Assembly: GCA_964442285.1 (NCBI GenBank)
Contig: CAYTZH010000007.1
Coordinates: 76,102-140,101 of the forward strand
DNA length: 64,000 nt
DNA from: CAYTZH01 sp964442285
GTDB lineage: Bacteria > Myxococcota_A > UBA9160 > JAFDET01
Reading direction: 5' to 3'
The notes under the pieces are model-generated. The model was not told the origin of the DNA, did not search any database, and was given only the letters and a program-made list of their open reading frames with translations. How positions within the stretch are numbered: the first letter of the stretch is position 1; each line of letters begins with the position of its first letter. Of the stretch, positions 41,318 to 49,800 are shown in pieces. The position numbers were made by a program, and so were the translations under genes.

Positions 41318-42859
41318 GTGCGGACGTTCGTGTTCTTCGCTCCGAACTTTCTGGAGCTCCCTCTGGCCATCGCCCAGGAGCTGCGGCGCCGGGATCCGGC
41401 CCACAGCTTCTGGGGCTGGGTCGCCGGCTCCCAGACCACCTTGCGCCGGATCCGGGCCCGGGAGGAGCTGGGCATCGCCCCCCTCGAGTCCGTCGAGCCG
41501 CTCGAGCGGTCCTGGCTGGAACAGCCCTGGGACGCCAAGGGATTGGCCGAGCTCGAGGCGCGGCTGCGGCCCGGGGCCTTGCGCCGGGTGGTCGTCGCCG
41601 ACCGCCAGGTGGGCTCCGGCCTGGTTTCGGGAGCCGTCCTGCCCACCACCTCCCTCGCATCGCGCTGCCGCGACGCCGAAGTGGTGCGCCGCTACGTCCA
41701 CGGCCTGCTGTGCGCGCTCTTCGACTCCTTCGAGCGCGACCGTCCGGATCTGGTCTTCGTCCACGGGGTGGCGGGCGCCACGGCATTGGGCCTCTCCGAG
41801 GTGACGGACGCCCTGGGAATCCCCTTGATCCGCGTGAACCACACCCGTGTGGGGGACCGGCAGCTGCTGGACGACAGCCCGACGGCGCGCCTGGCGCCGG
41901 TGAGGCGCGCGTTCGAACGGGGCCTTCGGAATCCGCAGCTCCTGGCGGCGCACCGCGCCCAAGCGCGGGAGTTCCTGCGCGGATTCCGGGACAAGCCCTC
42001 GACGGTGGGCTACGCGCAATGGTCGGCCCGGCGCCATCTGGAGTCCCTGTCCGGCCGCTCGATCCTGGCCGACGTGCGCAAGGAGCTGCGCGAGATGCGC
42101 AAGGCGGGATTCCGGAACGAAGCCCGGTACCTGCGGATCCTGACGCCGCGGGAGCGGCTGCGGCATCGCTTGCGGGTCGCCTTCTCGGCCCGCAGCCTGA
42201 TCCGACGCGGTCCCTTTCCGCCTCCGGGTGAGCTCCCCTCGCGGCCCTTTGCCTACTTCCCCCTGCACTTCGACCCCGAGTCCTCCACCATGGTCCAGGC
42301 CCCGATGCACACCGACCAGCTCGCCGTGGTGGAGGCCCTGGCCAAGAGCCTGCCCCTGGGCATGGACCTCGTGGTGAAGGAGCACGTCCCCATGCTCGGC
42401 ACCCGGCCGGCGGGCTACTACGAGCGGCTGGCGCGGATGCCCGGGGTGATCCTCGCCTCGCCCTTCGAGCCGAGCCTCGATCTCATCCGCCGGGCCCAGC
42501 TCACCTGCACCATTACCGGCACCGCGGGATGGGAGGCGCTCCTGCTGGGGCGGCCCGTCCTCGTCGTCGGGGACCTCCCCTACCTGGACATCGGCGAGGG
42601 CGCCATCCAGTGCCAGGACCTCTCCAGGCTTCCGGACGTGGTCCCCGAGGCGTTGGCGCTGGCGCCCGCAAACGAAGACAAGGTCGAGCTCTACCTGGCG
42701 GCGCTGTTCGCCGAATCGTTCGAGATGCCCATCGAGCTGTTCGAGGGCAAGCCGTCACGGGACGAGGTGGAGAGCGCTGCGCAGACCGTGTCGACCATCG
42801 CCGACCAACTGCTCGCCCGGTACCGGGAGCTGCGCGAGAGCTCGCCCGCCGGATCCTAG
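41318..42859 (+). CDS. Capsule/surface polysaccharide biosynthesis protein, glycosyltransferase-like
   Basis: A 513-residue protein. The C-terminal half follows the GT-B-like pattern of capsule synthesis proteins (KpsS/LipB relatives): FAYFPLHFDPESSTMVQAP, LVVKEHVPMLGTRPAGYYERL and TITGTAGWEALLLGRPVLVVG. The last is the nucleotide-sugar site (Gly-Thr...Glu). The N-terminal half (FVFFAPNFLELPLAIAQEL) is the first Rossmann domain. It is probably a glycosyltransferase acting on the nonulosonate glycan, possibly a Kdo-type retaining enzyme. It is divergent from wbpG2 across 151 bp with no recognisable boxes, and convergent with pseI. Confidence 0.78.
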   Translation: MRTFVFFAPNFLELPLAIAQELRRRDPAHSFWGWVAGSQTTLRRIRAREELGIAPLESVEPLERSWLEQPWDAKGLAELEARLRPGALRRVVVADRQVGSGLVSGAVLPTTSLASRCRDAEVVRRYVHGLLCALFDSFERDRPDLVFVHGVAGATALGLSEVTDALGIPLIRVNHTRVGDRQLLDDSPTARLAPVRRAFERGLRNPQLLAAHRAQAREFLRGFRDKPSTVGYAQWSARRHLESLSGRSILADVRKELREMRKAGFRNEARYLRILTPRERLRHRLRVAFSARSLIRRGPFPPPGELPSRPFAYFPLHFDPESSTMVQAPMHTDQLAVVEALAKSLPLGMDLVVKEHVPMLGTRPAGYYERLARMPGVILASPFEPSLDLIRRAQLTCTITGTAGWEALLLGRPVLVVGDLPYLDIGEGAIQCQDLSRLPDVVPEALALAPANEDKVELYLAALFAESFEMPIELFEGKPSRDEVESAAQTVSTIADQLLARYRELRESSPAGS

Positions 42860-42874
42860 TGCCCGTACGAGCGC

Positions 42875-43945
42875 CTACTCGATCAGATCCCAGGCCAGGG
42901 GCATGCCGCGCTCGAGATCGCAGCGGGCCCGGCGTCCCAGCACCTCGCCCAGGTGCTTCGGGGCGAGGCCGTCCGCCGGGCGGATCACCCGCAGGTTCTC
43001 TCGGGTCAGGACCTCGCCGGCGGCGACGTCGCGCACCACGAAGATCGAGCGCCGGAAGGCGCGGCTGGCGGCCTCGCGGGCGCTCGGCGCGTAGCGCGGC
43101 TCGCCCAGCGCCCGCTCGGTGGTGCGCACCGCCTGGACCAGGGCGCGGAGCTCGTCGGGCTCCATGGAGAAGGCGCTGTCCGGGCCCTCGACCTCGCGGG
43201 AGAGGGTGAAGTGCTTCTCCACGATGCAGGCGCCGAGGGCGACCGCCGCCACGGCCACGTCGTGTCCCAGGGTGTGGTCCGAGAGGCCGACCGGCACGCC
43301 GAAGCGCTGGACCAGGTCCGGAATCGTGCGCAGGTTCATCTCCTCGGGCGGGGCGGGGTAGGCGCTGGTGCACTGGAGCAGCGCCACCTCGCGGGCGCCG
43401 GCGGCGCGCAGGGTGTCGAGCGCCTCGCGGATCTCCTCCCGGCTGGCCATGCCCGTGGAGGCGATCACCGGCCGACCCGTGCGGCCGATCCGCTCGAGCA
43501 GCGGCAGGTCCACCAGCTCGAAGGACGCCACCTTGTGGGCCGGCACGTCGAGCTTCTCCAGGAAGTCGACGGCGGTCTCGTCGAAGGGGGAGGAGAAGCA
43601 GTCCAGGCCCAGGCTCGCGGCGAGCTGCATCAGCCGCGGATGCCAGTCCCAGGGCGTCATCGCCCGGCGGTAGAGGTCGTAGAGGGTGGCGCCGTCCCAC
43701 AGGGTGCCCCCCTTCACCCGGAAGGGCTCGGCGTCGCAGTCCAGGGTCATGGTGTCGGGGGAGTAGGTCTGCAGCTTGACCGCGTCGGCCCCCGCCTCGG
43801 CGGCAGCCGTCACCAGGCGGGCCGCCTCGTCGTAGTCGCCGTGGTGGTTGGCCGAGAGCTCGGCCACGACGTAGACGGGCCGGCCCGCGCCGATGGCGCG
43901 TCCGGCGATCTGGATCTCGGCGTCCGGGTGGCGCGGATTCGTCAT
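42875..43945 (-). CDS. pseI: Pseudaminic acid synthase
   Basis: A 356-residue NeuB-family enzyme that condenses PEP with the PseG product to give pseudaminic acid. Hallmarks are VVAELSANHHGDYDEA, GTLWDGATLYDLYRRAMTPW (characteristic of PseI), CFSSPFDETAVDFLE, STGMAS, LLQCTSAYPA, SDHTLGHD and EKHFTL, with a C-terminal SAF domain. ATG 43945 has GGAGGCGGAG upstream. The start region is part of a 34-bp tandem duplication, giving a second, out-of-frame ATG at 43979. It is transcribed after the GT-C gene, about 90 bp downstream of it. Confidence 0.93.
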   Translation of the reverse strand: MTNPRHPDAEIQIAGRAIGAGRPVYVVAELSANHHGDYDEAARLVTAAAEAGADAVKLQTYSPDTMTLDCDAEPFRVKGGTLWDGATLYDLYRRAMTPWDWHPRLMQLAASLGLDCFSSPFDETAVDFLEKLDVPAHKVASFELVDLPLLERIGRTGRPVIASTGMASREEIREALDTLRAAGAREVALLQCTSAYPAPPEEMNLRTIPDLVQRFGVPVGLSDHTLGHDVAVAAVALGACIVEKHFTLSREVEGPDSAFSMEPDELRALVQAVRTTERALGEPRYAPSAREAASRAFRRSIFVVRDVAAGEVLTRENLRVIRPADGLAPKHLGEVLGRRARCDLERGMPLAWDLIE

Positions 43946-43994
43946 GGGGCTCCGCCTCCGGGTGGCGCGGATTCGTCATGGGGCTCCGCCTCCG
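43923..43994 (-). repeat. 34-bp tandem duplication of the pseI translation start region
   Basis: Two identical 34-bp units (43923-43956 and 43957-43990) plus 4 bases of a third. Each holds a ribosome site, ATG and first codons. As 34 is not a multiple of 3, the upstream ATG (43979) opens a different frame from the pseI frame. Confidence 0.95.
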
Positions 43995-44036
43995 AGGATA
44001 CGGCAGTGGGGCGCCGGCCGGCGACAGCGGCGGGGC

Positions 44037-45653
44037 TCAGGGGGAGCCGGTCTCCTCCGGCGGCGCCGGGGTGTCCACGTACAGCGCCGACGCGGCGTCG
44101 GCGGGTACGAGCTCGCCCGGCACCGCCTGGTAGATCGACAGATAGCCGAAGCGGACCTCGTTCAGGAGGCGGACCCGCCCCTCGATGCCGGCCTTGCGCA
44201 GCAGCCTCGGGAGCTTCGTCGCGAGCTCGGTGTTTCCCACCATGATGTAGAGCTCTCCGTGCGCGGCCCGGGAGAGCAGCTCCGCTGGCTCCGGGGTGTC
44301 CTCGGCGCGCGCCCGGACCAGGAGCTTGACCCCCGAGCGTCGTTGGTAGTACTCGGTCTCCGCCCGCTTGTCGGCCAGGAACACCGCCTCGGGCCGCTCC
44401 CGCTTGCGCGCCGCCACCCACCGCAGGAGCCGGGTCGGGTGGTTCCGGTGCACGTAGTAGGGCGCGTAGAAGCTCTTGATCTTCGCGTCGCCGTACTCGG
44501 CCCGATCCCGACGCCGGTCGTCCACCTCCCGGGCCACCGCCGTGGCCGCCAGGACCAGCGCCAGCAGCAGGGAGCCGGCCGGGCCCCGGAGCGCGGTGGC
44601 CGTCGGCAGCAGCCGCTCGCCCAGCCGTTCGAGCCCCCGCGCGGCGAGCAGGGCCAGGGCCAGCCAGACCCCGGGGACCAGCCCGAAGAAGGCGCGGCCA
44701 TAGGTGGCGACGCCGAGGGCGATGGCCGCTGGGGCTGCGCCGAGGAGCACGCTCACCCAGAGCCACAGGGAGCGATCGGATCGCTCTCCACGGCGGGCGG
44801 GCCACAGCCCGATCGCCACGAAGGGCAGGAGCCACCACCAGTCGCGCAGCAGGCCTTCGGCCAGGCCGGCGAGCACGAGCAGCCGCGCCGAGCCGCCGTA
44901 GGTCTGGGCGTGGGCGAGAAGGGCGTCGGCGGAGGGCAGGTAGATCAGCAGGCCCAGAGCGGGGCTCGCGCACAGACCCAGGGCCTGCAGCAGCCGGCGC
45001 GGGGACGCGCCCGCGAGCAGGCGCTCTCCGAGGTGGAGGGAGGCCAGGACGCCGAAGACCATGCTGTTGGTGGGCAGCACCCCGGGAGCGACGACCGCCA
45101 GCCCGATGAAGCTCCAGGCCCAGCGGGCGCGACCGTCCTCGCACAGGCGCACGATCAGGTAGAGCCCGGCCGCGGCCAGGAGGCCGGTGAAGGCGTAGCC
45201 GCGGAGCTGGTAGCCGTAGACGAAATAGACGTGGGACAGCCCGAAGAGGCCGGCGGCCAGCAGCCCCACCAGGGCCCCGCCGCGCCGGCGCGCCGCCGCA
45301 AACAGGAACAGCACGGCCAGCAGGGAGCAGGCGGCGGACAGGGCCCGCATCAGCGGGACCGGCGTGGCGTAGCCGCCGAACAGGTGGAAGACGGGCCACA
45401 GGGTGGCGTTGTAGAGGATGTGGTTGTTCGGGCGGTCGTAGTTGGTCAGGACGTGGAGGAACCCTCTCGACAACCAGCGATTGAGGGTCCAGGCCTCGTC
45501 GTACCAGAGGTCCTTCTGCAGGTAGCCGGCGAGAATCGCGGCCGAGGTGAGCAGCACCACGGCGATTCCCGGCTCCCGCTCCAGGAGCCGCGTGAGCGCC
45601 GGAAGCAGCCGCGCGCCGTGGGCCGGCCTCCGGTGTGCGACGGCGTCCGCCAG
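44037..45653 (-). CDS. GT-C type (ArnT/PMT family-like) membrane glycosyltransferase
   Basis: An integral membrane protein with about 10-11 hydrophobic segments and the luminal motif LWYDEAW near the first loop, as in GT39/GT83 enzymes that use polyprenyl-phosphate sugars. The C-terminal 180 residues are a soluble domain (DRAEYGDAKIKSFYAPYYV). The start is uncertain. A CTG at 45653 with GAGGGGG 4 bases upstream gives 538 residues. The first conventional start is GTG 45560 (507 residues), which would trim the cytoplasmic leader. It may transfer a sugar to the glycan or to lipid A outside the membrane. Confidence 0.78.
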   Translation of the reverse strand: MADAVAHRRPAHGARLLPALTRLLEREPGIAVVLLTSAAILAGYLQKDLWYDEAWTLNRWLSRGFLHVLTNYDRPNNHILYNATLWPVFHLFGGYATPVPLMRALSAACSLLAVLFLFAAARRRGGALVGLLAAGLFGLSHVYFVYGYQLRGYAFTGLLAAAGLYLIVRLCEDGRARWAWSFIGLAVVAPGVLPTNSMVFGVLASLHLGERLLAGASPRRLLQALGLCASPALGLLIYLPSADALLAHAQTYGGSARLLVLAGLAEGLLRDWWWLLPFVAIGLWPARRGERSDRSLWLWVSVLLGAAPAAIALGVATYGRAFFGLVPGVWLALALLAARGLERLGERLLPTATALRGPAGSLLLALVLAATAVAREVDDRRRDRAEYGDAKIKSFYAPYYVHRNHPTRLLRWVAARKRERPEAVFLADKRAETEYYQRRSGVKLLVRARAEDTPEPAELLSRAAHGELYIMVGNTELATKLPRLLRKAGIEGRVRLLNEVRFGYLSIYQAVPGELVPADAASALYVDTPAPPEETGSP

Positions 45654-45662
45654 GGTGCCCCC

Positions 45663-45755
45663 TCAGTCCTTCGGCCGGGCGCCCCGCGTTGTGCCCTGTA
45701 CGTCGGGGAGCTCCGGCCATCGTACCTCGGGGCTCGGCGCGGGCTCGGCTTTCAT
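45663..45755 (-). CDS. 30-codon reading frame just upstream of and in frame with the GT-C gene
   Basis: ATG 45755 to TGA 45663 encodes MKAEPAPSPEVRWPELPDVQ and ten more residues, with coding-like GC at third positions. After the TGA the same frame continues open into the GT-C protein. It is either a short leader peptide or the true N-terminus interrupted by a nonsense change or sequencing error. Confidence 0.35.
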   Translation of the reverse strand: MKAEPAPSPEVRWPELPDVQGTTRGARPKD

Positions 45756-45775
45756 GGGCGCCAACGCTAGCAGTG

Positions 45776-46939
45776 TCACCCGGGCCCGGGCACGCCCGCG
45801 CGAGCCCGCGCCGCGAGCAGCCCGTCGTACACGGCGACGACGGCGTCGCGGTGGGTCTCGATCGAGAACCGCTGCCGTGCCTCCGCCTCGGCGCGGTCGG
45901 CCAAGGAGGCCGCGCGCGTCGGATCTGCCAGCAGTTCGGCGGCCGCCGCCGCCATCGCGGACACGTCGTCGGGGGGCACGACCCGGCCGGTCTCCCCTTC
46001 GCGGATGAGCTCCGGGTTGCCACCGGACGCGGTCACGACCAGCGGCGTGCCCGCCAGCGACGCCTCCACGAGGATCCGGCCGAAGGGCTCGCGCACGGAG
46101 GGCAGCAGGATGAGGTCGCAGGCGGCGAGCCACCGCGCCGCGGGGTGGCGGAAGCCCATCAGGGGAACCCGATCCGCCACGCCGAGGGCCTCGGCGCACT
46201 CCTCGACGGCCCGTGCCTCGGCCTCGCCCGCGCTCCCGAACATGGGAAAGCGGAGCGGGCCCTGCGTCTCCTTGCAGAGCGCCGCCGCCACCTCGACGAA
46301 GACCTCGGGCCGCTTGCGGCTGCTGAAGTTCCCGAAGAAGCCGATCACCGCGGTGTCGTCGGGCCATCCCTGTTCCTCGAGCAGGGCCCGACGCGCCGCG
46401 GCCCGATCGGGGCGAGGCGCACTCGTATCGAACGGGCTGTAGACCACGCTCACGTCGTCGCGTACCCAGTCCGGGAGCGTTTCCCGGGTGAACGCAGACA
46501 CCGCGAGCACGCGGTTGGCGAGCCGGAGCAGACGCTGCTTCACCTGGGAGTCGCCGAAGCCCGCGCTGCGCTGGTGCCAGACCAGGGCGGAGCGCGCCAA
46601 GCGCGCCGGATGCGCCCAGGTGGTCTGCGCGCGCAGGTCGTTGGCGTGGACGATGTGGATCCAGTGGCGCCGGAGGAACCGGACGAGGTGGCGACTCTCG
46701 CGCTCGACCCAGGCGTCGACGCGGCTCTGCTTCAGCGGGGGCTCGATGTAGCCTTCGATCGGAAGGAGGCGGAACGGGACCTGCTCCCGGCGCAGGTGCT
46801 CCGCAAGGGGCCCCTCCTCGTGCAGCACCACCAGGGGCCGGAAGCGGGTTCCGGCCAGGCTCCGGATGAGCAGCAGCGTGGAGATGTGGCTTCCTCCGAC
46901 GGAGTCGCCGATGAACGGGAAGAGGATGCGTTTGCGCAT
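45776..46939 (-). CDS. Family 4 glycosyltransferase
   Basis: A 387-residue GT-B retaining glycosyltransferase. The N-terminal domain starts RILFPFIGDSVGGSHISTLLL. The C-terminal GT1_4 domain has VIGFFGNFSSRKRPEVFVEVAAAL, DLILLPSVREPFGRILVEASLAGTPLVVT (the EX7E motif) and GNPELIREGETGRVV. It probably adds a sugar during assembly of the surface glycan on the cytoplasmic side. It is the right-hand limit of the glycan locus; the 203 bp to the next, divergent gene hold no recognisable feature. Confidence 0.92.
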   Translation of the reverse strand: MRKRILFPFIGDSVGGSHISTLLLIRSLAGTRFRPLVVLHEEGPLAEHLRREQVPFRLLPIEGYIEPPLKQSRVDAWVERESRHLVRFLRRHWIHIVHANDLRAQTTWAHPARLARSALVWHQRSAGFGDSQVKQRLLRLANRVLAVSAFTRETLPDWVRDDVSVVYSPFDTSAPRPDRAAARRALLEEQGWPDDTAVIGFFGNFSSRKRPEVFVEVAAALCKETQGPLRFPMFGSAGEAEARAVEECAEALGVADRVPLMGFRHPAARWLAACDLILLPSVREPFGRILVEASLAGTPLVVTASGGNPELIREGETGRVVPPDDVSAMAAAAAELLADPTRAASLADRAEAEARQRFSIETHRDAVVAVYDGLLAARARAGVPGPG

Positions 46940-47142
46940 CGCGAGATCGTCATCGAAGTCGCCGGCTCCTGTCAAACGCAGCAGCGGAGCCGGAGGGTCC
47001 AGTCGACGTCGGGTCGAGCCTCCAGCGAGCGGATCGGTTCGCGCACCCGGGAAAACCCCCACCAGCCGCGGTCGCAGCCCGCCGATACCTCGGACGTCCC
47101 CTCGAGGGCCCGCATCGGGTCGCGGGCGGCGATCGGCGGGCC

Positions 47143-48204
47143 ATGGCGAGCGACGACTCCAGCAAGCTGTGCAGCGACTTCGGGCAGTTCCTCCAGGAGG
47201 ATCTGGGCGCCCTGCTGGGGGTCTCGTTGCAGCTGCAGGGCCCGACGCGCGAGGACCTCCGGCGCGGGCAGCAGGCGTGCGGGGATGCTCCGGTGGTCTG
47301 CGCCCCGTGCCGGGCCGAGGGGGCGGATTCGGGCCCCGTGCTGTGCGCGCCCGCCGCCGACGCGGTCGCCCTGGGCGGCGTGCTGCGCGGCCTCGACGCC
47401 GAGGCCCTCGCCGCCAAGCGCGAGGTGCCGCCGGATCCGGACCTGCTCGAGGGCATCGGCGAGGTCCTCGAGACCGCGAGCGCGAGCCTCTCGCGCGCCC
47501 TCGACGCCGCGGGGCTCGCGGGGGTCCAGCGCGGTGAGGTCCGGTTCGTGGAGCGCCCGGACGCCGACGACGACTGGGTTCCGGGCGGCGCGCTCCGGCG
47601 CCTCCGCTGGACGCTGTCGATCCCGGACCAGCCCGACGCCGTCTTCGACCTGCTGCTCCCGGCCGCCGTGCTCGACGCCTGGTCCGGTGAGCGGCCCGAG
47701 TCGGCGGGCGCGGAGGGGGCGGGCGAGCCCACGTCCCTCGAGTCCCGCCCGGCCCCGCAGCGGGAGATCCCGGAGGACGCGGCTCTGATCGCAGTCGCGG
47801 CCGACGAGGAGACCCGCGCGAGCTGGGAGGCCCTGGAAGCCGAGCTCGGACACGCGGTGGCGTCACTCGACCCGGGCGCGCTCCTCGCTTCGGGCCTCGG
47901 CGAGCTGGAGGAGGCCGGCGCGGTGGTCGTCGACTGGGACCTCCAGGTCTGCGCGGGCGTCGACCTCGTCGGCCTGCTCCGGTTGCGCCCGGAGACCCGT
48001 CACCTCCCGCTGGCGCTGGCCTCGGAGCGGCCCACGCGGGAGATGGTGCGGGCCGCCCTCCAGTGCGGCGCCGACACCTTCCTGATGAAGCCCTACGACC
48101 CGGAGGAGGTGAGGGCGCGCTTCGGCCTGGCCGCGTCCCCGGCCGATCCGTCCGCCGCGGAGGACGGCGAGGACGGCGCCGGCGCCGAGGCCGCCGAGGG
48201 CTGA
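47143..48204 (+). CDS. CheX/FliN-like N-domain plus receiver-like C-domain protein
   Basis: A 353-residue soluble acidic protein. Residues 1-185 form an alpha/beta domain of uncertain family, starting with a helical FGQFLQEDLGALLGVSLQL segment and reminiscent of the CheC/CheX/FliN group. Residues about 205-335 are a receiver-like domain, with the acceptor position in VVVDWDLQ, TRHLPLALAS, QCGADTFLMKPYDPEEV and the conserved Lys in MKPY. The acidic pair at the start of the domain is present as AADEE. A 25-residue Ala/Glu tail follows. It may be an adaptor in a motility or surface-sensing pathway. Its tail overlaps the opposite-strand gene by 112 bp. Confidence 0.65.
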   Translation: MASDDSSKLCSDFGQFLQEDLGALLGVSLQLQGPTREDLRRGQQACGDAPVVCAPCRAEGADSGPVLCAPAADAVALGGVLRGLDAEALAAKREVPPDPDLLEGIGEVLETASASLSRALDAAGLAGVQRGEVRFVERPDADDDWVPGGALRRLRWTLSIPDQPDAVFDLLLPAAVLDAWSGERPESAGAEGAGEPTSLESRPAPQREIPEDAALIAVAADEETRASWEALEAELGHAVASLDPGALLASGLGELEEAGAVVVDWDLQVCAGVDLVGLLRLRPETRHLPLALASERPTREMVRAALQCGADTFLMKPYDPEEVRARFGLAASPADPSAAEDGEDGAGAEAAEG

Positions 48205-48671
48205 GCCGGGCCCCGGTCGGCGCGGCGGTACATCCCGCCGAGCACGTAGAGCGCCGTCGCGACCCCGAGGACCGCGCCCACCAGCGCCGTGCGTCCCGCC
48301 CGCCGGTGCCAGCGGGCGAGGGGCGCGCGATCGGCGGAGCCGGTCCCGGCCCGGGCGAGCCCGCCCATCCGCGCGAGCACGAGCGCGGCCACGCCCCCCA
48401 CCACCATGAGCAGCACGAACACCTCGTGGATCCGGAGCACGGCAACCGTGTACGGGTGCCAGGCGGAGAGCGTCTCCCGGCCCAGGACGGCGAGCTTCAC
48501 CGCGTACGAGCCGAGGAACAGGGCGACCAGGCCGGCGGCCGCGCTCATGAGCCGGCGGTGTCGCCCCACCTCGCCGCGCCGGATGGACCTCACGCCGGCG
48601 AGAGCGAGGCCGACCAGCACGGCCAGGTTCAGCCAGGCCGCCGTCCAGTAGAGCACCTTGGCATCGATCAC
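48093..48671 (-). CDS. DUF420-like membrane protein
   Basis: A 192-residue protein with four to five membrane segments: VLYWTAAWLNLAVLVGLALAG, LMSAAAGLVALFLGSYAVKLAVL, VLRIHEVFVLLMVVGGVAALVLA and a final TALVGAVLGVATALYVLGG. The paired RIHE and RWHRRAGR histidines fit the DUF420 (CtaM-like) family linked to haem-copper oxidase maturation. The last 37 residues are low-complexity Ala/Ser/Pro and are antisense to the end of the receiver-like gene. GTG start. Confidence 0.7.
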   Translation of the reverse strand: MIDAKVLYWTAAWLNLAVLVGLALAGVRSIRRGEVGRHRRLMSAAAGLVALFLGSYAVKLAVLGRETLSAWHPYTVAVLRIHEVFVLLMVVGGVAALVLARMGGLARAGTGSADRAPLARWHRRAGRTALVGAVLGVATALYVLGGMYRRADRGPAQPSAASAPAPSSPSSAADGSAGDAARPKRALTSSGS

Positions 48672-48745
48672 GGCGCCCCGGACGTTACCGATTGCGGGCC
48701 CGAGGAGCGATCTCCCGGCCGAGTCGCACGGGGGCGATCTCGCGG

Positions 48746-49627
48746 CTAGGTCGCGAAGGAGGACTCGGCCGCGCTCACCTCCTCGGCGAGGGCGTCGCGC
48801 AGGCCGTCGACGGTGTCCCGGTCGGTCCCCAGCACGCCCAGGACCTCCGCGTCCGGCTCGCCGGCGGGATGGCTGAAGCCGTGCTCGGCGGCCGGACCCA
48901 GGCGCTCGGCCGTGTGCACGAGGGCCGGCAGGACCCGCTCTGGCGGCGGCGCGGCCAGGGGGTCGTGGTGGTGCTCGATCGCCGTGCCCAGGACCGCGGG
49001 CAGACCCCATTTCTCGCAGAGGCAGGCGCCGAAGTGGCGGTGGTCGGCGCCGAAGCGCTCCCGTTCGGCGTCCTGGAGCGCGGCCCGGGGATGGCCCTCC
49101 GGGTCGAACCCCATGGCGTCGAAGACCGCCGAGAGGCCCTGGCGGTCGTCCTGCAGCTCGACCACCAGCCCCACGTCGTGGATGAGGCCGGCGACGAAGG
49201 CCTGCTCGGGATCGCCTACGTCCAGGCGGCGCGCGAGGAGTCGGCTGGCGGCGGCGACGCCCACGGCGTGCCTCCACAGGCGGGCCATGGAGAAGGCCGC
49301 GTGCACGCCGTCGCCCATGAAGATGGGGGCCAGGCTGGCCGCGAGGGCCACGTTGCGCACGACCTCCTGCCCGAGCACCGCGGCCGCGTGGTCGACGCTG
49401 GTGACCTGGCAGCGAAGGCCGTAGAACGCCGAGTTGGCCACCCGCAGCAGCTGTGCGCACAGCGCGGGGTCGCCGGCGAAGGCGGCCGAGAGCTCCTCCG
49501 GCGTACCGGCCGGATCCTCCACGATCTCGATCACGCGGCTGGCCGCCTCGGGCAGCGTGGCCACCTGCTGCACGCGCGCGACGGCCTCGCGGGCCACCTC
49601 GCGCGGGTCGCGCTTGGCGTCGTCCAA
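48746..49627 (-). CDS. HDOD domain protein
   Basis: A 293-residue signalling protein. The HDOD domain spans about residues 20-215: VATLPEAASRVIEIV, LCAQLLRVANSAFYGL, VTSVDHAAAVLG, AFVAGLIHDVG and IEHHHDP. HDOD proteins are non-catalytic HD relatives found in chemotaxis, c-di-GMP and DNA-repair control. A TTG at 49627 with GAGGAGGGGG directly upstream is the preferred start; an ATG at 49654 has a poorer site. It sits head-to-head with the GGDEF-EAL gene, which suggests a shared c-di-GMP setting. Confidence 0.88.
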   Translation of the reverse strand: MDDAKRDPREVAREAVARVQQVATLPEAASRVIEIVEDPAGTPEELSAAFAGDPALCAQLLRVANSAFYGLRCQVTSVDHAAAVLGQEVVRNVALAASLAPIFMGDGVHAAFSMARLWRHAVGVAAASRLLARRLDVGDPEQAFVAGLIHDVGLVVELQDDRQGLSAVFDAMGFDPEGHPRAALQDAERERFGADHRHFGACLCEKWGLPAVLGTAIEHHHDPLAAPPPERVLPALVHTAERLGPAAEHGFSHPAGEPDAEVLGVLGTDRDTVDGLRDALAEEVSAAESSFAT

Positions 49628-49800
49628 TGCGCCCCCCTCCTCGTAACGTCTCATCGTTCGCCGGCTCGTCCGGCTGGATCCCGGAGAGCACCGAGATCCG
49701 CAGGGGACGAAGCCACGAGGCGGCCCTGGGCCGCGGGGCCCAGGCCGCGCTGCGGGCTTCGCCCCAACAGCTTCCCGTCAGGGGCACCGATGAGAGCCGC

